6,662 bases of DNA, from assembly GCA_049509675.1 (NCBI GenBank), contig JBEKZQ010000354.1:1-6662 (forward strand). Direction: 5' to 3'. The position numbers and the translations under genes are program-made. The DNA is from JBEKZQ01 sp049509675. Its GTDB lineage: Bacteria > Planctomycetota > Planctomycetia > Pirellulales > Thermoguttaceae. The notes under the pieces were generated by a model that had not been told where the DNA came from, ran no database searches, and saw nothing but the letters and a program-made list of their open reading frames with translations. This document shows positions 1 through 5,528 of the stretch, one piece after another. Position 1 is the stretch's first letter. Every line of letters begins with the position of its first letter.

Positions 1-722
1 TACTGTGGCGGCATGATGACTTCGATGTTGCCCTGGTTGATCGCCCGGGCCAACGGGGCGCTGCTGGAGGTTTGCAGGCGCAACTGGCTGTTCACCAGGT
101 CGGCGATATCCTGGGCCACCTGGAAATCGGCGTGATTCTTCTCCAGCACCAGCGTGATCTTGCCGTCCTTGGTGAAGACGTTGAAGAAATCCTCCTCCAG
201 CCGGCAGCCGCCGTGTACCCGGCCGGTGGTCGTGTTGGCGGCGCCTTCCAAGGTGATGGGCCCCTCGGCAAAGGCAAAGACCCGCGGATTGTGGCAGTCG
301 GGGCCGATCAGCGGCGCGAGAAACAGCCGTCCCCCCGCCAGACTCTTGGCCGATCCGACCGAGCTGACCACACAGTCGATCTTGTCGCCTTCGCGCGCCC
401 CGCCGGCGGGGATGGTGGCGGTTATCGTGACCAGGGCCACGTTCTTGGAGTCTTTCAGTTCCAACGGGCCGTTCTTGCCGGCCGTATTGCCCATCACACT
501 CATCACTTTGGCCACGCTGCGGAGCGTAGGCAGATAGTTTCCGCCGTCGCCGCTGCCTTTCAGGCCGACGACAATTCCCAACCCTTGCAGGCTGTTCTCC
601 TCCTGCCCCTTGACGTGACAAATGCTTTTGAGCGTCAGGCGGTTGGCGGCTTGGGCCGGGACGTTCCAGCACAACCACCCCGCCAGGGCCAAGCCAACCG
701 CACTTAGTTTGTAAACGTTCAT
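1..722 (-). CDS. flgI: Flagellar P-ring protein FlgI (N-terminal 240 residues, cut by window edge)
   Basis: FlgI forms the P ring, the periplasmic bushing around the flagellar rod at the peptidoglycan layer. The frame opens with ATG at 722 and stays open to base 3, giving 240 codons; the family is usually about 350-370 residues, so the C-terminal third is outside the window. Residues 1-25 are a Sec signal peptide (hydrophobic core LSAVGLALAGWL, cleavage likely after AQA at residue 25). FlgI hallmarks follow: NSLQGLGIVVGLKGSGDGG at residues 43-61, corresponding to the NSLIGYGLVVGLDGTGD block of enteric FlgI, then CVVSSVGSAKSLAGGRLFLA and a segment ending FQVAQDIADLVN. A Shine-Dalgarno sequence (AGAAGGA) lies 9 bases before the ATG. 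It is the last gene visible of the flgFGAHI cluster, 50 bases after flgH, and that gap is mostly a 7-bp tandem repeat. Identification is secure; only the 3' end is unknown. Confidence 0.96.
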   Translation of the reverse strand, partial: MNVYKLSAVGLALAGWLCWNVPAQAANRLTLKSICHVKGQEENSLQGLGIVVGLKGSGDGGNYLPTLRSVAKVMSVMGNTAGKNGPLELKDSKNVALVTITATIPAGGAREGDKIDCVVSSVGSAKSLAGGRLFLAPLIGPDCHNPRVFAFAEGPITLEGAANTTTGRVHGGCRLEEDFFNVFTKDGKITLVLEKNHADFQVAQDIADLVNSQLRLQTSSSAPLARAINQGNIEVIMPPQ

Positions 723-736
723 GACAGAAAGTCCTT

Positions 737-771
737 CTCAACTCTCGACTCTCAACTCTCAACTCTCGACT
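737..771. repeat. Five tandem copies of a 7-bp unit between flgH and flgI
   Basis: Five consecutive heptamers of the form CTC(A/G)ACT fill bases 737-771 in the order A, G, A, A, G at the variable position. On the transcribed strand they read AGT(C/T)GAG. The array begins 2 bases after the flgH stop codon and ends just before the flgI Shine-Dalgarno sequence. Copy-number change by slippage would alter the flgH-flgI spacing but no reading frame. Confidence 0.9.
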
Positions 772-772
772 C

Positions 773-1459
773 CTAGAACGGCTGCCACTTGTCGAGCCAT
801 TCCAACATCCAGCCGCGGCGATAGCCGTCGCGGACGTGCCCCTTCTCACGCTTGATGATCTGCAAATCGGCGATGTTCTCGCTGAGCACAGTGTTGTTGG
901 GGAGAAGCGAATCCGGCCGCAGTTCGCCGGTCAGCGAGTACTCCCAGGTTTCCTCGTTGTTGCGAATACTGCGCCGCCCTTCCAGGACGATGTTCCCGTT
1001 GGGACGGATGTCGACCACCGTGCAGGCGATGTTGAACGACAGTGTATCCTTGGTCTGCAGGTCGGCCGACGAGAGCATCTTGTTGTCCAATTCACCGTCG
1101 ATTTCCGGTGAGCCGAGCGTCTGCGGATCGGGCACCGCCTTGCGGAGGCCGTCCAACACGATCCATTTCTTCAACGCCAGATCGCCGTGCGCCTGTTTCT
1201 TGCGGTCCATCTGGCCATTGCTGGTCATGGTCGATTTCTCGTTGACGACGACCGTGATCAACTCGTGCAGCTTCACGGTTCGCGGGTCGTCGGGCTTCTG
1301 GAAGATCCAAGAACATTCGGACAGCGTCAGCGGCTGGCGCTGCTGTGCGGCGCCATACAGGCTGGAGCTCTGCGCCGCGGCCGTGGGGGCCATTACCGAC
1401 CACAAAATCAGGGCAGCCACGTTCGCGCCGCCCCAAACCTTACAACAGTTCGCAGTCAT
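773..1459 (-). CDS. flgH: Flagellar L-ring protein FlgH, apparently not a lipoprotein
   Basis: FlgH builds the L ring, the outer-membrane bushing of the flagellar basal body. The 228-residue product matches the family length. After a signal peptide (core VAALILWSV, likely cleavage after PTAAA near residue 29) come SSLYG, equivalent to the GS(L/I)(F/W) block after the mature N-terminus, then VKLHELITVVVNEKSTMTSN, the family's DxxTVVxxE-type segment. The C-terminal half has GNIVLEGRRSIRNNEETWEY, LRPDSLLPNNTVLSENIADL and a terminal GWMLEWLDKWQPF, typical of FlgH. Enteric FlgH has a lipobox cysteine (LTGC); here the only cysteines near the N-terminus (residues 5-6) precede the hydrophobic core, and the cleavage region is AAAQ, pointing to signal peptidase I. 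The ATG at 1459 has AGGAA six bases upstream. It lies 64 bases after flgA and 50 before flgI, in the same direction, so co-transcription is likely. Confidence 0.95.
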   Translation of the reverse strand: MTANCCKVWGGANVAALILWSVMAPTAAAQSSSLYGAAQQRQPLTLSECSWIFQKPDDPRTVKLHELITVVVNEKSTMTSNGQMDRKKQAHGDLALKKWIVLDGLRKAVPDPQTLGSPEIDGELDNKMLSSADLQTKDTLSFNIACTVVDIRPNGNIVLEGRRSIRNNEETWEYSLTGELRPDSLLPNNTVLSENIADLQIIKREKGHVRDGYRRGWMLEWLDKWQPF

Positions 1460-1523
1460 CGCACGTTCCTGTATTCCTTAGGTCCCGGTCGCAATTTGCA
1501 AGACCCCAATCAACCTGCGTTGC

Positions 1524-2588
1524 TCACCGTCGCACCACTCGCGTCGGCTCGGCCCGGGCCTCCTCGGTCCGGCCTGCGCGGCCGTAGACCTCCACTTCAC
1601 GAACACCGCTGACGCGGCCGTAAAACGTGCTGCGGTCCAGCAGCGACTCCACCGACACCAGGTCTCCCTGGCTTCCCTCGTCGCGGGCCCGGGCCGTGGT
1701 GCGAATCGAGATGCCGGCACTATGGGCATACACGGTAATGACTTCACCCCGATGCACCAGCAGCGGCGCGCGGACCGCGTCCTGTGTCAGGGCCTTGCCG
1801 GCGGCGACGGCGCGGATGGCCTCCTTGCCGACCACCTCTGCGACGACGTGGAAACTGCCCGACTCGTCATCGCCCGATTCATCCTCCTGAAGTTCCACGT
1901 CGCCGGCGCGGATCACGGCGCCCCGCGCTAGGGCACGCGTGGTCGTCACCACCGTCGAGGGCAGGGAAACCTGGGCCTCCAAAGGGAACGTTGCCGGTTT
2001 CTGCGCCGCCGACAAGGTTACTTCGAAATGTTGCGCGCCGGTCCAGGGCGAGCGGCCGCCACTGACGGTCATGGTGCATGCCGGGTCGGCCGCCAGTCGG
2101 AGCTGGTTGTCGGGAATCTCGGCCGTCACGAGCCACGATCGATTGCCGGCACGTGTTTTCAGATATTGCGCAACGGCCTCGCACAGCCGGCTCTTGACGT
2201 GCCGCGCGGTCGCGGCTGACAGGGCCTGCGGCTCCTCGACGTGCGCGGGATGTGCGGCGCTCGATACGGCCACCTGGCTCGATCCCGAAAAGCGATGTTC
2301 GGCCAGATTGACCCCGCGCAACAACAACAAGTCCTGAAGTTCCCGCACCGGAACGAAACGCTGCTGCGAACCTGTTGGGGCGGGAAACAGTTCGATCTGT
2401 CCCAGGGCCGCCGCTTGCGGGGCGTCGGCGAAGATCTCGGCCACGTCGCGCAGCCGGACGACCGACCCGCCCGGCGTACACTGGGGGCGAAGCCGGAGTT
2501 CCGCCGCGCCGCCGAACCGCGCCGCCAGCAAGACCAACAGCAGCCCGGCCAACGGCTTGAAATTACCAAGATATGAAGAACCGGTCAT
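1524..2588 (-). CDS. flgA: P-ring assembly chaperone FlgA (long form, SAF domain)
   Basis: FlgA is the periplasmic chaperone needed to assemble FlgI into the P ring. I place the start at the ATG at 2588 (354 residues): it begins a proper signal peptide (MTGSSYLGN..., core LAGLLLVLLAARF, cleavage near GGAA-EL) and has AGGAAG six bases upstream. An in-frame ATG at 2681 would add 31 residues translated from an intergenic palindrome and is rejected. Visible parts are an N-terminal domain with VVRLRDVAEIFADAP and VRELQDLLLLRGVNL, then a C-terminal SAF/ChapFlgA region with ALARGAVIRAGDVELQEDES, VVGKEAIRAVAAGKALTQDA, LLVHRGEVITVYAHSAGISI and a closing VSVESLLDRSTFYGRVSGV. It ends in an extra polar tail rich in Glu and Arg. 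Enteric FlgA is about 219 residues, so this is a long form with an added N-terminal module. Position between flgG and flgH is a common arrangement. Confidence 0.9.
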   Translation of the reverse strand: MTGSSYLGNFKPLAGLLLVLLAARFGGAAELRLRPQCTPGGSVVRLRDVAEIFADAPQAAALGQIELFPAPTGSQQRFVPVRELQDLLLLRGVNLAEHRFSGSSQVAVSSAAHPAHVEEPQALSAATARHVKSRLCEAVAQYLKTRAGNRSWLVTAEIPDNQLRLAADPACTMTVSGGRSPWTGAQHFEVTLSAAQKPATFPLEAQVSLPSTVVTTTRALARGAVIRAGDVELQEDESGDDESGSFHVVAEVVGKEAIRAVAAGKALTQDAVRAPLLVHRGEVITVYAHSAGISIRTTARARDEGSQGDLVSVESLLDRSTFYGRVSGVREVEVYGRAGRTEEARAEPTRVVRR

Positions 2589-2605
2589 TTTCTGCTTCCT
2601 TGCCC
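2589..2605 (-). promoter_or_regulatory. flgA ribosome binding site that decides the start
   Basis: On the minus strand AGGAAG lies six bases before the ATG at 2588. No such site precedes the in-frame ATG at 2681, and the signal peptide begins directly after 2588, so the shorter reading is preferred. Confidence 0.7.
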
Positions 2606-2641
2606 TTAGGGCCCGTGTGACAATAACTTGGCTAGTTGCCA

Positions 2642-2668
2642 GTAGGACGGATTGGCAATCCGTCCTAC
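2642..2668. repeat. Perfect 13-bp palindrome between flgG and flgA (planctomycete TDCQSV repeat)
   Basis: Arms GTAGGACGGATTG (2642-2654) and CAATCCGTCCTAC (2656-2668) are exact reverse complements around a single central base. Read on the minus strand it translates in one frame as RTDCQSVL. From memory, this string recurs in spurious planctomycete ORFs, so I interpret it as a dispersed palindromic repeat. It sits in the 116-base flgG-flgA gap. It has no T-run after it on the minus strand, so it does not look like a classical terminator, but its RNA could fold into a strong hairpin within the operon message. Confidence 0.85.
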
Positions 2669-2704
2669 GATGATTGATCAACGTATCCCCTTACGGCTCC
2701 TTGC

Positions 2705-3505
2705 CTAGCGGATCAACTGGGTCACGTCCTGGAGAACCTGGTCGCCGGTCTTGATCGCGTTGGAGTTCATCTCGAAGGCGCGCTGCGCGGTAATCATGTC
2801 GATCATCGATTGCACCGGATCGACATTGGACTGTTCCAGCGCGCCTTGCTGCAACAGGCCCAAACCGTTCTGGCCCGGATTCGCCAAGGTGGGCGAGCCG
2901 GAGGAGTCGGTCTGCTGGTAGAGATTGCTGCCGAGTTTCAGCAGGCCCTCGGGATTGATGAAATTCGCCAATTCGATCTTGCCGATCTGAGAAAGCTGTT
3001 GATTACTGGGCTGCTGTACGGAGACGATCCCCTCGGGGCTGATGACGATATTGATGGCGTCCGGGGGAATCGTGATGGCTGGCGAGATCAAGCGGCCCGC
3101 GGTGGCCGATCCGACAACCAGGTTCCCGTTGGCGTTCTTGGAGAAATTGCCCGCCCGGGTGTAGAGCGTGGTGCCGGAGGGATCGGTGATCTGGAAGAAG
3201 CCCGTGCCTTGGATGGCCACGTCCAGTTGGCCGCCGGTGTTGTTGAAAGTGCCCTGGGTGAAATCGGTCTGCGTGCTGGCAACGCGACTGCCCATGCCCA
3301 GGGCAATTCCCGTGGGCGTGAACTGCCCGGCACTGTCCTCGGCGCCCGGATATTTCTCCTGGCGGTACATCAGGTCCTCGAAGTTGGCCCGGGCTTTCTT
3401 GAATGCCGTGGTCTGCATGTTCGCCAGGTTGTTGGCGATCACGTCCAACTGGGTCTGCATCGAATCCATGCCGCTGGCGGCAGTGTACATCGCTTGAACA
3501 CTCAT
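2705..3505 (-). CDS. flgG: Flagellar distal rod protein FlgG
   Basis: FlgG polymerises into the distal rod that crosses the periplasm inside the P and L rings. At 266 residues it is close to the enteric length (260). The N-terminal rod/hook signature is clear: MYTAASGMDSMQTQLDVIAN at residues 6-25, then NLANMQTTAFKKARANFEDL. YRQEKYPGAEDS follows, a FlgG-type insertion associated with the straight rod rather than the curved hook. Next come LGMGSRVASTQTDFTQGTF and DVAIQGTGFFQI, then RAGNFSKNANGNLVV. The C-terminal signature includes LLQQGALEQSNVDPVQSMID and MITAQRAFEMNSNAIKTGDQ. The ATG at 3505 has AGGAG (3514-3518) eight bases upstream, a strong ribosome site. It follows flgF by 92 bases and precedes flgA by 116, all on the same strand. 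No defects seen. Confidence 0.98.
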   Translation of the reverse strand: MSVQAMYTAASGMDSMQTQLDVIANNLANMQTTAFKKARANFEDLMYRQEKYPGAEDSAGQFTPTGIALGMGSRVASTQTDFTQGTFNNTGGQLDVAIQGTGFFQITDPSGTTLYTRAGNFSKNANGNLVVGSATAGRLISPAITIPPDAINIVISPEGIVSVQQPSNQQLSQIGKIELANFINPEGLLKLGSNLYQQTDSSGSPTLANPGQNGLGLLQQGALEQSNVDPVQSMIDMITAQRAFEMNSNAIKTGDQVLQDVTQLIR

Positions 3506-3538
3506 GACTGGAACTCCTCTTGGACTTTTATACTCTGC

Positions 3539-3597
3539 GCGGTTTCAGGCGGTCCCATCCCCGGCAATAGGGAACGGCCCTCATCATTACAAACCGC
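3539..3597. other. Structured flgF-flgG intergenic spacer
   Basis: A 7-bp inverted repeat, GCGGTTT (3539-3545) and AAACCGC (3591-3597), brackets the spacer immediately after the flgF stop codon. A weaker pair, TCCC and GGGA, lies inside. The RNA could fold between the two genes, perhaps affecting flgG translation or message stability. The arms are far apart (45 bases), so the assignment is tentative. Confidence 0.3.
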
Positions 3598-4350
3598 TCA
3601 CACTTTCAGTACTTGACTGATCAGCTCGCTGAGCATCTGATTCTGAGTCTTCATCATGCTGAGGTTGGCTTCGAAGATCCGTGAGGCCTGGATCATCGCC
3701 AACATCTCCGTGGCCGGCTGCACGCCCGAGCTTTCCAAGTACCCGGTGGCGACGTTGCGCTGCGGCTCGGGCACAGGCTGCGTGGCGGCCAGCGGCCGGA
3801 AAAGGTTCTCGCCCACCTTGACCAGATCGCCCAGCGAGGCGGGCTGAACGATCGCCAGGTTCTGGCTCGAGCCGTCCTGCCGCACCGCGCCGGAGGCGGT
3901 GATTTGCCACGTGCCGCCGTTGGGGTCCAAGGCGACGGGGCTGTTCGAGTCGCTTAATACGGAGTAACCCTGCTGCGTCACCAGTTCACCGCGCGCAGTC
4001 CAGCGGAAATTCCCGGCCCGGGTCAAGAGGATCTCTTGTCCCTTGCGGACGGCAAAGAATCCGTCGCCGTTGACGGCCAGATCGGTCGGCACGTCGGTGC
4101 GTTTTAGGGGGGCGGTGGAAAAATCGGTCTTGGTCTCTCGCATGACGACGCCTCCGCCCACGTCGTCTGCCGCGCCCGAGTCGGCCGCGGGCAGGCCTTG
4201 TTGCGCCGCCTCGGCATAGCGCGACTGGAAGACGGCCAACTCGCGTTTGAAGCCTACCGTGTCCACGTTCGCCAGATTGTTGGCAATGACCTCCAGGTTC
4301 TTGTCTTGCGCCTGGGCGCCGTCGGCTGAGATGTACAGCCCGTAAGGCAT
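3598..4350 (-). CDS. flgF: Flagellar proximal rod protein FlgF
   Basis: FlgF is a proximal rod subunit of the flagellar basal body. The 250-residue product equals the usual family length (251 in enterics). The N-terminus MPYGLYISADGAQAQDKNLE followed by VIANNLANVDTVGFKRE is the conserved rod-protein helix and ANNLAN signature. The middle has VMRETKTDFSTAPLKRTDVP and DLAVNGDGFFAVRKG, then LLTRAGNFRWTARGELV. The C-terminus has GYLESSGVQPATEMLAMIQA and RIFEANLSMMKTQNQMLSEL, the family's C-terminal helix. The short length and absence of the FlgG-specific YRQ..PG block, together with the position just before flgG, favour FlgF over a second FlgG. The ribosome site is weak (a purine-rich AAGCGGA about 8 bases upstream), but no better start exists because the first residue aligns with the family start. 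It is the first gene of the minus-strand cluster, with a sigma-54-like promoter about 70 bases upstream. Confidence 0.93.
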   Translation of the reverse strand: MPYGLYISADGAQAQDKNLEVIANNLANVDTVGFKRELAVFQSRYAEAAQQGLPAADSGAADDVGGGVVMRETKTDFSTAPLKRTDVPTDLAVNGDGFFAVRKGQEILLTRAGNFRWTARGELVTQQGYSVLSDSNSPVALDPNGGTWQITASGAVRQDGSSQNLAIVQPASLGDLVKVGENLFRPLAATQPVPEPQRNVATGYLESSGVQPATEMLAMIQASRIFEANLSMMKTQNQMLSELISQVLKV

Positions 4351-4420
4351 GGCAAATGTCCGCTTGCAATTTCCGTGTGGCCAAAGATGGCTCGCACCAA
4401 TGAGTCAGGGCGACGCGGAT

Positions 4421-4436
4421 TGCAATCGCCATGCCG
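4421..4436 (-). promoter_or_regulatory. Candidate sigma-54 promoter for the flgF cluster
   Basis: On the minus strand the bases read CGGCATGGCGATTGCA. Against the sigma-54 consensus YTGGCACGrNNNTTGCW, this keeps GGCA, the G and purine after it, TTGC and the final A, with the GG and GC elements at the required 12-base register. The mismatches are C for T before GG and T for C after GGCA. Transcription would start near 4410, giving a leader of about 60 bases before flgF. A weaker second copy of the pattern (GGCAAATGCTTTGC, 4444-4457) overlaps just upstream. Sigma-54 control of rod and ring genes is established in Vibrio, Pseudomonas, Caulobacter and Campylobacter. For this organism it is an inference from one motif. 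Confidence 0.5.
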
Positions 4437-4637
4437 AAGAGCCGCAAAGCATTTGCCGGCTCTGTTGGCAACGCGCGCGAAACGTCGCTGGCGAAAGGAC
4501 TTCGCGACGGCTGACCGCCGCGAGATTTGTCTTCCGCGGCAAGAGACCATCGGCGGAGTGAAGTGCGGATCGTGCCGAACGGACCTGCAATTCTCGCCGC
4601 TCACAGAACGGCGGCCGTCGCAGTGGGAGACAAGAAG

Positions 4638-4810
4638 CCCGGATTATTCATGTAGGGTGGGTCGAGGTCGCGCAAGCCTATGGTGGGTCTCGCAAACCGA
4701 CCAACGGTTGTCCGGCGCTGTGTCATAAAACGGTAAGTTGATAGGCGACCGAAGACCCACCAAGACCACGGTTTGCTCGACGCCACCCTACAGTTTATGA
4801 ATAATCCGGG
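4638..4810. repeat. 173-bp inverted-repeat (MITE-like) element between divergent units
   Basis: The ends are perfect 14-bp inverted repeats: CCCGGATTATTCAT at 4638-4651 and ATGAATAATCCGGG at 4797-4810. Inside them the symmetry continues with gaps: GTAGGGTGG (4652-4660) pairs with CCACCCTAC (4783-4791), GTCGA (4661-4665) with TCGAC (4777-4781), and TGGTGGGTCT (4681-4690) with AGACCCACCA (4753-4762). The centre (about 4691-4752) is not symmetrical. There is no coding capacity for a transposase and I see no clear target-site duplication. It resembles non-autonomous palindromic elements or dispersed GTAGGGTGGG repeats found in many bacterial genomes. Its RNA would fold into a long hairpin. Confidence 0.75.
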
Positions 4811-4852
4811 ATAACGCGCGCGGTATCAATTCTCCAGCCATGCCACGCTTCG

Positions 4853-4865
4853 TATAGTCGCTATA
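4853..4865. promoter_or_regulatory. Small palindrome upstream of csrA, possible operator
   Basis: TATAG and CTATA flank a 3-base centre in perfect symmetry, about 150 bases before csrA. The AT-rich character in a GC-rich genome suggests a promoter or operator, but no matching -35 box at standard spacing is visible. Confidence 0.25.
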
Positions 4866-4998
4866 ACATACACGACATGCGGTTTTCCTATCCTGCGCAT
4901 GTTACTTGGGCCGATACATCATGCGTGTGCTCTCTCAATCAGTAGTGGATGCTTCCTCGGGAACAAAGAGAGACACGACGGCTAGAACAGGGGCTTTG

Positions 4999-5011
4999 AG
5001 GAAGGAAGGGG
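4999..5011 (+). promoter_or_regulatory. csrA ribosome binding site with overlapping GGA motifs
   Basis: The purine run AGGAAGGAAGGGG ends five bases before the ATG at 5017 and sets that start over an in-frame ATG at 4906. It contains two GGA triplets (5000-5002 and 5004-5006). CsrA binds GGA-containing sites, and in E. coli it represses its own translation by this route, so autoregulation is possible here. Confidence 0.65.
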
Positions 5012-5016
5012 CGTCC

Positions 5017-5247
5017 ATGCTAGTGCTATCCAGGCAGCGCGATGAAAGTATCGTGATCGGCGACAAGGTGGTGATAACCATCGTCGATATCCGGGGCGAC
5101 AAAGTCCGATTGGGTATCGAGGCCCCGGCAGAAATTCCCGTTCACCGTCAGGAAGTGTACGACGCTATTCAGCGCGAGAACCAACGCGCCCGGCATTTAG
5201 ACCCATGCGACCTGCACAGCCTGAGCCAGGGCAAAGGCGCTCCCTGA
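5017..5247 (+). CDS. csrA: Carbon storage / translational regulator CsrA
   Basis: CsrA is a small homodimeric RNA-binding protein that represses or stabilises mRNAs by binding GGA motifs in their leaders. The start at 5017 yields MLVLSRQRDESIVIGD, the canonical N-terminus, with a strong ribosome site. An in-frame ATG at 4906 would add 37 residues with no family match. The RNA-contact residues Leu4, Arg6 and Arg44 are all present, as is the core VRLGIEAPAEIPVHRQEVYD (residues 30-49). The product has 76 residues against 61 in E. coli; the extra C-terminal tail (about 60-76) is polar and has one cysteine (residue 64), function unknown. The gene lies 454 bases upstream of flagellin on the same strand. 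In many bacteria csrA neighbours flagellin and fliW and controls flagellin synthesis; no fliW is visible in this window. Confidence 0.96.
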   Translation: MLVLSRQRDESIVIGDKVVITIVDIRGDKVRLGIEAPAEIPVHRQEVYDAIQRENQRARHLDPCDLHSLSQGKGAP

Positions 5248-5264
5248 AATAATTCACCGTAATG

Positions 5265-5286
5265 GTGGGTACGTCTGCGAAACCCC
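5265..5286. repeat. Possible fragment of the GTAGGGTGGG-type repeat after csrA
   Basis: TGGTGGGT followed by GCGAAACC resembles TGGTGGGTCTCGCAAACC at 4681-4698 within the inverted-repeat element. The match needs a small insertion, so it may be coincidental or a degenerate dispersed repeat. Confidence 0.3.
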
Positions 5287-5373
5287 ATCTTGAGTTGGGT
5301 TGGAAATGAGCGCGAAGCTATCAATTATTCCGGCCATACAATACCCCCTGTGATTTTTGCGGCCCCCCTCCCC

Positions 5374-5419
5374 CCATTTTTCTGCGTCGGCTGCAAACCG
5401 TTGCCGAGAAAGAAAATGG
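5374..5419. other. Imperfect hairpin next to a C-tract, unknown role
   Basis: CCATTTT (5374-5380) pairs with AAAATGG (5413-5419), and an inner CGGC (5388-5391) pairs with GCCG (5403-5406). TCT and AGA can extend the stem with bulges. It lies between csrA and the flagellin promoter, next to the run CCCCCCTCCCCCC. It could be a csrA 3' end structure, but it lacks the GC stem plus T-run of a standard terminator. Confidence 0.3.
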
Positions 5420-5472
5420 AGCGACAATACCGGGTCGTCCGGACCAATGTTATCCAAAGTGCGCCGTTTTCC

Positions 5473-5500
5473 TAAAGTGTGTATATTTCCAGGTCGATAA
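5473..5500 (+). promoter_or_regulatory. Candidate sigma-28 (FliA) promoter for flagellin
   Basis: TAAAGTGT (5473-5480), a 12-base spacer and GTCGATAA (5493-5500) match the enteric flagellar consensus TAAAGTTT-N11-GCCGATAA at 14 of 16 positions, with a spacer one base longer. Transcription would start near 5507, giving a leader of about 195 bases. Flagellin genes are the classic sigma-28 targets, so motif and context agree. Confidence 0.6.
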
Positions 5501-5528
5501 AGCGCGATGTTGTACCACAGGGTAACCG

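Larger units (their letters stand above)
4351..5016. other. 666-base divergent intergenic region between flgF and csrA
   Basis: No credible gene lies here: open frames in this stretch show no recognisable domain, and the longer ones run through repeats. It contains, from left to right, the flgF leader, two sigma-54-like sites (4421-4436 and a weaker one at 4444-4458), an unassigned stretch (4460-4637), a 173-bp inverted-repeat element (4638-4810), a small palindrome (4853-4865) and the csrA leader with its ribosome site. The flgF unit and csrA diverge from this region. Confidence 0.8.

Noticed and set aside
2589..2681. 31-residue N-terminal extension of FlgA from the ATG at 2681
   Set aside because: It is translated through the palindromic repeat, lacks a ribosome site, and would place the signal peptide internally. 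The ATG at 2588 has both a ribosome site and a signal peptide.
2810..3616. Plus-strand open frame of 268 codons antisense to flgG
   Set aside because: It mirrors the flgG coding sequence, which has unmistakable FlgG motifs. The antisense product has no known features.
4638..4810. CRISPR or insertion sequence
   Set aside because: There is no repeat-spacer periodicity and no transposase; the structure is a single inverted-repeat pair.
4910..4917. GCCGATAC before csrA as a sigma-28 -10 box
   Set aside because: It matches 7 of 8 bases, but there is no TAAA-like -35 element 15-16 bases upstream.
4906..5016. 37-residue N-terminal extension of CsrA from the ATG at 4906
   Set aside because: CsrA proteins start at MLVL/MLIL, and a strong ribosome site lies just before 5017. 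The extension has no family similarity.
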